Assembly: GCA_024305405.1 (NCBI GenBank)
Contig: JAKNDB010000079.1
Span: 248,001 to 312,000, forward strand
Direction: 5' to 3'
From: Dirofilaria immitis
Taxonomy: Eukaryota > Nematoda > Chromadorea > Rhabditida > Onchocercidae
Length of the DNA: 64,000 nt
A model generated the notes under the pieces. That model did no database searches and was not told the DNA's origin. It saw nothing but the letters and a program-made list of their open reading frames with translations. Shown piece after piece: positions 50,498 through 62,000 of this stretch (its first letter is position 1; each line of letters starts with the position of its first letter). Position numbers and translations under genes: made by a program.

Positions 50498-53400
50498 ATG
50501 TCATCCGTAGAAGTGATTATATATCTGTTATTGTTACTTCAACTGGTTCTCCAACTATCTATAGCTTACAAAACAATCGATGAATCAGTTTTATTTAGGT
50601 TTGAGGCTTACAAAAGAAATCAAGTTATCGTCGCCTTGTTTGTCGTACTTTTTTGAATCAGGTTTCAAACATTAGGATAAATTTACATATGAAGGAAAGA
50701 TTGACAAATTCTGTAGATAGATAGATCCCTAATGTTTAGAAAGATCATACATTTACTGAATATGCGATGACCAAATATTTTTGGGCATTGTATCTTATTT
50801 AATCTATAGTAATTTTGTCGGACTGATAAAATAGATAATTACTCATAAGTTAAATCGAAACATTTAGGATAGACTGGAAAGGCAAATCTGCAATACCGAA
50901 ATATCTTGTTGATGTTAAAGATGATTGGTTAACGAATCAACCATATCTACACATAACAAGTGGTAATGATGAAAAGTATCTCTGTACGCTGCCAGTTATT
51001 CCAACTCAGGTTTGCATTCTTATTTTCTACATCTCATTACTTAGAGCATTTTAAAAACTCTTTTCTAAAAAAATAATGTTTTGGAAGAATTATAAAGAAT
51101 TTGCTTATTTTATTGTTTGATAATTTTATCAAATTCTTATTAACTAAAATTTCATTAAAATATACAATAAAATAGAAGCATTTGTCAGACACGACAATTC
51201 TGGTATTCTACATTTTTTTGCACTTGTTTCTCTAATTTTTGCATTTCAAAAATTGTTTCTTAAATGCTAGAAGTTTCGATTATAATGATAATTTCTGGAC
51301 ATTTTTTTATTTATTTGCAGAGCAAGCAAGAAGTGCAATCGTATGTGGGACCATCACCAGCTGAACTTATTCAGTTGTTGTATGATAATCGGGTGTGCTC
51401 ATACTGGTTGGATATATATTGGACATACGAGTTATGTCATGGACGCTATATTATGCAGTATCATGATAATAAAGAAACGCAAAGAAATACCAGAAGTGAA
51501 TATTATTTGGGGAATTATGGTCGCGAACAATCCAAATTGGTATCATTCTGAATTTTTTTCTTTGTTTCTATCGTCTTAATTGCTGCAGTTTTTTTCCTCT
51601 TACTTTAAGCGTAAATTGAAAATGATTCATGATCGGACGAGTAATGAAAGGACTATCATTGATGATTATGATCTCTTATTATTGGATGAATAATGACAGT
51701 TTTAGGGAATGTACTGATTCTTTTTTATTTCGCTATATTCTAGTCTCCACTTTATGATATTATGAAATTCTTTTACATTTGTATTAGAGATAAAGTAGTA
51801 AGCATCAACTATCAGGATATAAAAAGTGGGAACAAATGTATTGATTTTGTTTTCAAAATTGATTCATTCGCATTCAATATTCTGTTTAAGATTATTTGTC
51901 TTACTGATGTTTGCAAAAAATACGTTTTGATTACGCTTTTGATTCATCATTTTTTTTTTTTTGTACAGGATGATAAGAATTTCGATGAAATGAATCCACC
52001 AAAACGTAAAATTGATAGCAAAGAACAAGCATATTATCCAGTAACTTATAGACAGGGAACCGTTTGTGATTTAACCGGAAAACCAAGGAATACGATTGTT
52101 ATATACGCATGTGACCCGGTCTCTATGTTTATTGTGTTTTCTGAAAAAAGAACTAAAGCAAAAGTTTAGGACAACAAATTATGGAAATTTTTTGGATCAC
52201 TTCGTAACATATTTAAAATCTTGGCTTTTCTCACCATTTTTAAATCCACACCTCCGCAATTCTATCAGCCATGAGGAAAATCATCAAATGATGGAAATAG
52301 AATCCTTCTGATGGGATTGTAAGTTGTTTTAATTTTAAAATATTTCCAGAATGCCAACGATCAAATATATTCATTTGCTGAAATAGCATCTTGTACTTAT
52401 GAAATGATCGTATTTACTAAACAGTTATGCTCCCATCCATCTTTTCGGCCACTGCCTACTGTTGACCATGAAATTGTTTGTTATTCAAAGGATTCATATA
52501 AAGAATATCCAAAGCCAAAGCAGCTTCTGCAATTAGAAAAGGAAAGTGCAACAACATTGGAAAGAGTAGGTTTGATTACACATGGTAGAAAATCATTACA
52601 TTTCCGAATTACAGATTTAAATGTTTTTACTTGATGATCATAGGTTGTTCTATTCAGTTTTGTTCTAGTATAAGATTAAGTTAATGCTGTTTATTGATCA
52701 AGTTTGTAGATATTATCGGCTTCTAATGTTGTATTTAACTGAACAATTTTTTGATAAAATTTGTGTTTTCAGGAATATAAATCAACTCTTCTTCAACTTG
52801 AAAAACCTTCTGTGCACATTAATGAAGAAGATAATGAAGAAGACGAAGAAAAAGAGGATTATGCTGATGAATTAGATACTACAATTATTATGGCTAAACA
52901 AGCGCCACCAATGTCTGACAACTCGCAACACAGTAGGCTTACAGTGTCATGACGATAATTACATAACTGGAGGAATATAATACAATATCTGAATATTTGC
53001 TCAACATAATTTGACCAGCTGTTTTCAATTTTTTTTTATTCTTTGATATATCACTGTTATTAGCCTCTCTTTTTTAATCCATTCATCGTTTTCAGTGTCC
53101 CCAACAATTCCTGCAGAAAAACCGGTGACTGATATAAATGGATTGCTTCAAGAAAACAGGTACTTGTTAAATGGAAAGCACTGTTTATATGGTGGCGGAA
53201 TGGGATGGTGGAAGTATGAATTTTGTTTTGGAAAAAGTGTAAGTTATCGATACGTTAAATATTTTGTTCTAATAATTTTACAGCGAAAGTAATTCTTTTC
53301 GCATTTTAATAATTAAATTGCAAATAAAAATCATCTAAAGCAATGAAATTAATGAATAAAAGTTATTCGTCCTTCAAAATAAATGTTTCAGCGGAAGAAA

Positions 53401-54503
53401 TTGAGAACTTTTGAATCTTTATTTTAAATAAGCAAATTTTTAATTGCACAATATAAATAAGCAAATTTTTAATTGCACAATTATGGCAAATGCGTCATTC
53501 CTGGACGAATGACAGTCCATAAAATTAAAGGGCAAATAATCGTCATCATTAATTTGTCAGTATATTAAATTTCTTTGATTTAATAAAGCAATAGTGTTGT
53601 AAATAATAGACAAATGGATAAGAAACAAAGATTAAAATAAAACGAGAATTGATATGCTAAATTCCTCATTTTAATAATAACATTATAATTCGTTTATGAT
53701 TTCATACAATCAATTCATTTTTCACACACTTTTTCCGTAAATAATGGGAATGGAGATGTTGCAGGTAATACAATTTCATGACAACTCTCAAGGTGAGCGA
53801 ACTGAAGTTCTGTTAGGTCTTTTCAACCTGGATATACATAAACATTGGATTGACGATAATCCTCAGAAAAAACCAGTGAAGGTTACTTTTTGATTTCATG
53901 AAATGATATTCTTGAAATCTCTATCAGTATTACTTAATTTAGATGGGAAGTAATGCAATTTTCAAGACTTTGATTTGGGAAAGTGTCACAGATCCATTAA
54001 AAATTGCTAAAAGAAAAAAATACAAAGTTTTGGAAATTTAACGATAAAATTTACTATACGGGAAAATCTTGAGTTCATTTGCCTGCTGTTTTACTGAGCG
54101 TCTAAATAAATATTTTCGAATCAATTCATGTCAAAAAGTGTATTCATGATTTTTGTAGATTGACGGTCGAGTAACTCAGGTTTCCCATTTGTATGCTGGC
54201 GGCGCATTTTGTGAGAAAACAAATATTCACAGGTTTACTTTTTCCATTTTTCTGCTTTGTTCGAATATGATGATAAATTTTAATCTTAAATATCAAATTT
54301 AGCAAAATATTCAAACTGATCAATTTTAGAAGTGTTGAAGTACGTATTCGTTGTCGAATGTCAAAGGAAGTCAAACGGCTGTAACAATTTACTTGTTAGA
54401 GCCTCATACATGTCAGTATATCTTGGGAGTCGAATCATCTCGTTTTTGCGAATTATTGCAAACCGTTGATCAGTATGGATTGATCCAATTGCCAGAAGAG
54501 TAA
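50498..54503 (+). CDS. ERLEC1: Endoplasmic reticulum lectin 1 (two MRH domains), 10 exons
   Basis: An ER-lumen lectin that recognises trimmed N-glycans on misfolded glycoproteins and passes them to the HRD1/SEL1 ubiquitin ligase complex for ERAD. Exons: 50498-50598, 50868-51009, 51321-51539, 51969-52118, 52350-52565, 52773-52932, 53096-53238, 53765-53881, 54159-54232, 54330-54503; about 498 aa (human 483). A signal peptide ([17 protein letters not shown]) is followed by the first MRH domain in exons 3-5 ([34 protein letters not shown]), an acidic linker in exon 6, and the second MRH domain in exons 7-10 ([48 protein letters not shown]). The W-K-Y-E-F-C and E-P-H-x-C blocks match human ERLEC1 closely. 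All exon phases fit except the last exon, which lacks one base near 54363-54367; without it the frame stops at 54382, with it the protein ends QLPEE at the family's usual C terminus. Confidence 0.92.
53427..53482. repeat. Tandem duplication of ~27 bp in ERLEC1 intron
   Basis: AATAAGCAAATTTTTAATTG occurs twice back to back with the following CACAAT. It lies in the intron before the 53765-53881 exon. The near identity suggests a recent duplication. Confidence 0.85.
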
Positions 54504-56263
54504 AAAAATTATGATCGACTGTGGTACGTCGAAAGAGCTGGGAAGGGAATTAGGTGTAAGTTGATTCTCTAAGTAAAAATTTTACTTTTGATCGAAGTAA
54601 ATTTTTCTTCGATACTTATTTTTGAAAAATTTGTAGAATATTTGAATATGTGAAAGTTGAAGATTTATCGAAGTGTCGTAGTCTTGTTGAACCTTTTAAG
54701 ATAAAACTTCATTTGAGGTTTGTTGCCTGAATTATATGGTCTTTCAATGTGACGTTCTTCTATATTATCAATGTATAATCGTATGGTTGTCTATATTAAC
54801 TTTCCGTCCATCAATTTGATTCCGAATTTCTACAGTATAAGCGTAGTATTTGTGATTATTGCTGGAAAATTGTTTTTCGAATAGTTTTCTTAATAATATT
54901 AAAAAATTTTAATAGTGTTGATAAGTGATGATGCCTTCAAGAAGTTTCTTATCATTAATTTTGCGGAATTTGAAGTTTTTCATTTCAATTTCTAGAATTT
55001 TCTTTCATTTTTGAATTTCACGCATTCAATGTCCATTCCGTTATTTGCTGTGATTTATGAAGAAAATATCCACCATTTTAAAAGGACCATTGATTTCTGA
55101 CACACTGCTGAATTTCAAATTTTGCAGTTATCTGAGAAATTACTGTAACAGTTACGTTGGCCTTTTTTGTTTTGTTTATTAAGCCGTTTTGACTTAAGCA
55201 GTTTACTCTTCAACAACAAATGATACCAAACTCGGATTTACAATTTTTGAAGTATATGTTGTTGAAGCCAATCATTAATATAAATATGGTGTAAGTCCGA
55301 GAGTAATGATATCAGTGTATGATTTGGACTGATGATACTTTTGTTTTTAACATTTTTAAACTCGATGTAGATTAAACAATGATTTTGAAAATTTGCTCCA
55401 AAAAGAAATCGTTTTAGCAACTTTTCGCAAATGGTAGGAAGAATTTTTCAGTACAGTGATAAATAATTCTTTAGAATGTTTGTAAAATTAATGTGCCTCA
55501 GGGTAATGCTTTCGTTTATGGTCATGCATGATTATAAGGTTAATTTCATTTTCATTTTGTACATATCCTTAATTTTTCCATAATTTCGTGCATATTTTCA
55601 ATTGAGGATATTTTATTTCATTATTTCTTTTAAATTGAATGAGTTTTACAAGTGATTTTCTAGAACATTATTTTATGCTAAGGGTCAAAAGGTCAGTACA
55701 TAATTTAAACTTATTTATTTGAACTTCTCTGACTATTTTCCTCATTTGTTTCTTGCTCGTGAAGAAAATATGTACGCGATTCTAAAAATATACTGCGATA
55801 TCACGTCTCAGAAAGCGTCGTTCAAGCTTTTCGGATATTTAGCTATATTGTCACTTCTAGAAAAGAAAAAAGATGTTAAAGTATCATTGAGCAAAAATTT
55901 ATAATTTTTCAGCTAAACCGAAAACAGAGTTATAAAGCGAACGATCGATGATAACTTTTTCAGACTTTTATGCAATTAACTGTGATAATTGAATTCTTGC
56001 TGATGTTTTCTATGTATTATCTAGTTTATTCAGTTTTTAATTATTTTGCAAGTGATTTGCGCATATCTTTGGTTTTTCCTATATTACAGATAAATTTGAT
56101 CTGTTTGGAAAAATAATGATTTATGATCTTAGGAGTTATTACTTCTAAAAGAGTATCATATTTTTATCGTTTTGACACAGTCTTCGATATTCCAATTTTC
56201 CGACTCTCTCAAATGGACAGCTATAAATTCATTCTATTTTGCAAATTTTCAGTAATTTTTATT
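54504..56263. other. Spacer between ERLEC1 and prefoldin genes
   Basis: A frame just after the ERLEC1 stop (NYDRLWYVERAGKGI, with a possible intron to a KVEDLSKCRSLVEP segment) is open for a short way. ERLEC1 already ends where its human homologue does, so I treat this as 3' UTR or chance. A 61-codon frame at 55719-55904 has no recognisable feature. The rest is AT-rich with nothing visible. Confidence 0.5.
56246..56252 (+). promoter_or_regulatory. Acceptor-like site before the prefoldin start
   Basis: TTTTCAG ends 11 bases upstream of the prefoldin ATG at 56264. It is a good candidate for spliced-leader addition in a nematode gene. Confidence 0.5.
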
Positions 56264-57875
56264 ATGTCATACGAAATGTCAACAGGATCTAGAGACGAAA
56301 ATGAGAAAAGTTTGGCTATGAAGGATAAAGATAAGCTTGCAGAAGAAAAAATTGATAAAAGTGCGATAATTGCTGGTTTGCAGCAACTCCGTGAGGAACA
56401 AAAAATATCGTTGTGGAGTTAACACGAGTGGAAGATGATAAACGTGAACATGAGTAAGTCCTCTAATTTTTTTAGAGTTAAACTAGTTTATCAAGTTTAA
56501 ATGTGTTTTAATTTTCGCTGGTTCATATTTGTTTGGAATTTATTTTTTCTCATATTAACGACTTGATTTTTAATATATAACATCTTAATCTTAAAAAAAA
56601 TGGCTATTGTTATAACATTTGCTTATTGTATATCATTTCCCTCCAGTTATTTAATTAGTTGTAAGTATACATATTACTCTTACAAAAATTTTATCGGATG
56701 ATTTTTGATACCGAAGTTAAATTTCCTTGTTTGACTTAATTTAAAATTTGTTTTTCTGATCTATAAATTCTATAAATTTTTTTTTCCTTCTCGAAATTTG
56801 GAAATTTTCTTGTTTCATACTTTTTTATATTTCACTTTAACGCTTGAAATTCTTAAAATTCACATTATCGTGACTAACAAAAATATAAAGAAAAAGCATT
56901 TTAGACGCGTCCTGCAAGTATTAAGAAAGATGGAAGATGATAGAAAATGCTTTCGAATGGTTGGGACAACATTAGTGCAGCATGAAATTAGAACCGTATT
57001 GCCCATATTGGAATCGACATTGCGAAATGTAAGTTCTTCATTACACTAGTTTATTAATTCTTTTAACATATGTTGATATAAAAAATGAGGATTTTACTAC
57101 GTGAATTATTTTTCTACGATCGCAAATAATTATTAGATAGGCTTATTTTATATACAATATACTAATGTAAAACGAGAGTAATATAATAGCTACTTTATTC
57201 TAACTTCTTAATCTCTTGTGAGGCATATTAATTCCACGGTAATGTAACTATACCATATTCGTATTCTTAAGGATACGATTTTCTTCTAAGTAGATTTTTT
57301 GATCAAGTTAAAAGGCAAACAAAGTGAGGCTTAACAGAATATGTTGTTAAATTAATTATCACTACTACACTCAAAAAGTCAAACTAGTCATTAGCAGATA
57401 AATTTCTTCCAAAATATTTTAAAATATGCTTACTAGTCAATTTTCTTGCCCTGAAAGTTATTCTTTGAATGAAATAATTTATTAATTTATCATATCCATT
57501 CTTCTGTTTTAAAAGAATTTCAATGTATGGGAATGTTTTTGATTAATTGCATAATTAGAAACTTTCATCAATTTCTTCTCCACCTTTTCTTATAATTTTC
57601 CTAATAGACACTGCATTCATCTTTTAAATCATTGATTGATTTGATTTTTATGAAACACTGATTGCAGTTGAAATATACTAAATTTTCGTTGATAAAATTC
57701 AGGCAAATATATTATTTCATTTTTCTTTCAGTTGGATACATTAGCCAATTCGTTAAAAGATAATTTGATAGAAAAAGGAAAAGAATTGCAAGAATATACA
57801 GAAAAGCATCACATTCGTTATGTTAGTGAAAAAGAACTAAGGGAGGAATCTGAAAGAGGCACGACGAAGAAATGA
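56264..57875 (+). CDS. pfd-2: Prefoldin subunit 2, 3 exons
   Basis: A beta-type subunit of the hexameric cytosolic chaperone that delivers unfolded actin and tubulin to the CCT chaperonin. Exons: 56264-56453, 56905-57028, 57732-57875; about 152 aa (human 154). The protein is helical throughout, as expected: an N-terminal coiled coil (IIAGLQQLREEQK; ELTRVEDDKREHE), the beta-hairpin region RKCFRMVGTTLVQHEIRTVL, matching human RKCYRMVGGVLVERTVKEVL, and a C-terminal coiled coil (LIEKGKELQEYTEKHHIRY, matching KGKELNEFREKHNIR). In exon 1 the A run at 56400-56405 is one base short; as printed the frame ends at EEQKISLWS, and one more A restores the family sequence and the splice phase. The tail after HHIRY is poorly conserved in the family, so the exact stop is slightly less certain. 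Same strand as ERLEC1, 1.8 kb downstream. Confidence 0.9.
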
Positions 57876-59062
57876 GGAATCAAGAAGCTTCCGTCATAGT
57901 GCCGATTTTTCAAATTTATTGCTTAAAATATATTTTTATGACTGTGAATCCTGTTTTGACGAAATATATGAATGTCAGCGGAGTTTTAATAATGCATAAT
58001 ATTTTTAATAATCTTTCTTACTACTGAAGATGGAAGAAATGATAAGAAATAGAGATAATCTGAAATAGCTAAAGAACACTTGATGATTATAAATTTACCT
58101 CAATCATTAAAGCTTAGATGATTTTTTTATATTGCTTCCAAAATTTGACGATTATAATTATGTAATTATGTGCATATTAATTTTCCCAATTTTTTCAAAT
58201 TATGGTTTTTAAAATAGTTACAATGATTTGCAATTTTTGATGATTGGTTATATTGTGAATTCAATAATGTTTTCAAAATATAAACAACATTTGTTTTACG
58301 GCAAACGTGAAATTCGTTTTACGCGAAAGTATCGTGAACTTTGCATTACATTTACATTTTAAAAGAATTCAGTGAACTATCGAACAGTTTGTAATTAGCA
58401 GATAAAGTAAACAGTAAAATTTGTCACCATTATCCATTTGGGAAAATTGATAATTGTATTACCACTAAAATAAGAAATATATTCACAAAATATTCAAACA
58501 GTTCTAAATTTTAATCTTAAAATTTTAATCTTATATAAATTGTGATTTGGATCAAGTGAATAATATCAAGTTCTAACGATGATGATATTGCAGGCTTTTT
58601 CATCAATTTTTTAAATTTACACATATGCCCAAAACGAATCTCTATTCATTCTTTTTGTTGCATTTGATGTGAATGTACAAAATGGAGTGTTTTTACTACA
58701 TCTGTTGAAATTTTGTCGTTTGTTTTTGAATGTCATATTAAAATGGATTTTTACTCTTATTATCTTCCCGTAAACATATTTATCAATCAGAAAGCATTTT
58801 GCTATCAAAATTTTCTCTCATATGATAATAATTTGATTCTGTCTAAAGAATTCGAGATTTTGTAAGAAAAAAAGCATTAAAAAATAAAGTTGTAGAGATT
58901 GAGTGTAGTTGCAATAATATTAACACAATATATTTTTATTTTGTCTTACCTAGAATTAATAGAACAGATGAAATAATTGAAGAAAAAGTTGAGAAAAATC
59001 GAAGCAAGAAAATACTGCCTCCAACAGACAAAATCACTTCTATCTACAACATCATTTCATAT
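57876..59062. other. Convergent intergenic spacer
   Basis: 3' flanks of the prefoldin gene (+) and the IFT88 gene (-). No exon, RNA gene or notable repeat is visible. Confidence 0.6.
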
Positions 59063-59067
59063 TTATT
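59062..59067 (-). terminator. AATAAA overlapping the IFT88 stop codon
   Basis: On the minus strand the end of IFT88 reads CCTGAATAAAT, so the stop codon TAA lies inside a perfect poly(A) hexamer. If used, the 3' UTR would be only about 10-25 nt. Other hexamers lie downstream, so use is uncertain. Confidence 0.4.
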
Positions 59068-62000
59068 CAGGTAGTAATGATTCATCGAATTGTTCATCAT
59101 CAAATGAGTCCACATTTCCAGTATCTGAATGTCGTACACCTGTTCGTGGTCGAGGTGCTGCTGGCCCAAGAGGATCGTTATATGAATAATCAGCTGGACC
59201 TGAAATTCTATGATTACTACAATTTCAATTCTTTAACTTATATATAAAATAGATGATTTATAAAAATTATTCGGAATAATTTTGCGATGTACTCATTTCT
59301 CTACGCGATACGTGATATTGTTCGTCATGGTCGAATGACATTAAGCGAACATTTGATGCTCGCAATTGTGAACGTGAATTAGATCGTCCACTTCCATTAC
59401 CTAAAGATTAGAGTTTTAGACTTACACATAAAATATCTTGATAAGATTTCCTGCTTTAATTCATTTCTGGAAAGAAGGGTATTCAGAAAAGGAAACATTA
59501 GAGCATGATAAGGGTCAAATTTGACTTTAACATATAAAAGTGCTCAGAATAGTGTTTTGAATAATTTCCCCAAATCAATCTCCGGTAGAACGAAAGTCAC
59601 AATATGCGGGAGCATCATTGCACATTTTTCAATAAAGGACGATGCAAGGAGTTGAACTTTGATTTGTTCAACTAGCGCTGCATCTCAAAACCGTTCCGCC
59701 ATGTCGCCCCACAAGTATTCCAAATAATTCAAATCAGATGATTAAGAAAGTTTAAATTTTGCATTTTAAAAGAAAAACAATTGAATAATTAAGAATGATT
59801 TTTACTGCAGAATATAAAATTAAAACTATGTAATATTAGTTTTTTTCTTAAATTTTTCTTTTTGATATTTTTCTTTATTATTTTATGATTATTTTTTTAA
59901 ATAAATCATTTTTAAAAACATTAATTAATTAATATTTGAATTATTAATATCTTAAAATTTCCTTTTTTTTTCTGATATAAGTACAAGATGTAAAAATCTT
60001 GTACATTCCTATACGCATCATTTTTTTTTAATGTAAATTTTTCAAAAAAGAAAGAAAATTTCAATTTTAAAATCTAGTAGGAAATTTTTATTTAACAATT
60101 ACAAATAGAAGTATATCATTATGATTACAATTAAACATACGTGAGATATCTTGAGGAGAATTATCTGCTGATTGAATTAATGATGCATAATGCCTTCCTT
60201 GACTAGAATCCGTTTCACGTTGCATTCGTAATTGACGTACTTTTTCTGTCTTTGATAACTGAAAAATTTATATATAGTATAAAAAATTTATATAAAAAAA
60301 TTATATATAAAAATTTATATAGTTGACAGTCACACGATTGATTAATATTCAAGGAATGGATAATAACTGATGCATTATCATAATAACAATCATCCTAATA
60401 TTATCAAAATATTGATTAATAGTTGAATACTCGTCAAATTATTTAATAAAAATAAGATTTTAACTGAACATTTTGACTGATACAAGTTTACATTAATACT
60501 ATTCAATAATTTCATCCTATCTGCATTGTTTTGATCTCTCTGTAATTTAATTGAAGAATGTAAAAAAAAATTAAAACGATTAAAAATTATTTGAATAAAT
60601 ATATAATATGTATAATAGAATTTTTGCTTAGGTTTTGAGTTACAAATTCCAAATATTTTAAATTTTGAGCGGAAAAAATTCACTAAATAAATATCAATAT
60701 TATCGTCACCTTTCCCATGTATTCTTTAGCTTCAGACATTCCGAGATCTGTGCATATTCTTATCAAAAATTTTAAACCTGAAATGAAGATTATAAAATCT
60801 ATTCTTCCGATTACAAAAAATAAATTTGGAAATAATAAATAATAAAAGTAAATAAGATTAAGCAAACATTCGATGCTTTCCGGAAACTGTCTATGTATTT
60901 GTTGATATAACTCAAATGCTTTTGATAATTTCCGGAACGTCGTAAACATGATGCCATCATTAACTGCCATTTAATTTCGTTTGGCCTGAATTCGTTCGTT
61001 AGTCCTTATGAAATAGCAATATTAATTAAAATAGTAAAGAGATGACGGAAAGAATATAGTAAATTATGATATTTAATTGAAATTTTGGAAAAGAATCATA
61101 TAATTCGAGAACCAAGTTTGTGAAATTAAAGATTTTTGTAACTAGAGAATTTGGCACTTGAAATTAAACTTTCGAAAAAAATCATACAATTCGAAAATCT
61201 AGCTTTTAAAATTAGGACTTCAAAAAAGATTCGTACAATCCGAAAATCTGATGCTTGAAATTAAACTTTTGAATTAAATATATGATCCAGAATTCAATCT
61301 TCGAAATTAAAACTTCCAAAAAGTTATTCTTAGGATTCAAGAATCCGATATTTAGAAATTTCAATAGATTTCTATTTTTGTTGCTTATATTATAAAAACA
61401 CATAAACGGTATTACTTACTCCATAATGGAAGCTCTTTCAAAATAAGTTGCCGCTTTTTCCGGATATTGAGCATCGATGTAATACGCTCCGAGCCATTCA
61501 ATTGTGGAAATATTTGATGGAAAATATCGATAACTCTAAAATTATCATAATTTTCACATTAAATTTCTTTTAATACCACAAACACTTCTTTTATCCATTC
61601 ATTAAAAACTTAGATTAAACATGATATTTATAATTAAAATCTGATTAAAAATAAAAGTCCAAATTTTTTTATCGAGTAGAATACATTATATTTTCAAAGA
61701 ATTAGTGCGAAATTTTAAGGAATTATAAATTCAGTTTAATTTTTTCAATTCTAGTTCATATTGAATAATTTGGGCTTTAGCCACTAAGCTTATTATTAGT
61801 GAAACAACAGCTATCATATCAATTTACTTCAGTGGCTTGTAACAAATGATATTGAAGATGACACTCAGAAAATATAATTTTGATTTAGTGATTAGGTAAT
61901 CCTAATGGTAAATCACGATTTCTGAGTTTCTTTTTCTTTGAATATATTAGAATCAGGTGCGATTCATAGATCCTACAACCAATTTCTACTTAAATTCCAC

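Noticed and set aside
54504..54730. Continuation of ERLEC1 past its stop (NYDRLWYVERAGKG)
   Set aside because: The protein already ends where human ERLEC1 does; joining would need a stop codon removed, not a homopolymer correction.
55719..55904. 61-codon frame between ERLEC1 and prefoldin
   Set aside because: No motif, no acceptor-linked start and no similarity recognised.
59268..59305. Open tail after the HVSR residues of the IFT88 exon (EMSTSQNYSE)
   Set aside because: Donor C/GTAGAG joins in phase to the last exon with the conserved NDPLGP motif; the tail is intron.
59575..59710. Assigning the intronic hairpins to H/ACA snoRNA
   Set aside because: No convincing ANANNA hinge or terminal ACA at the correct spacing, so only a structured-RNA candidate is claimed.
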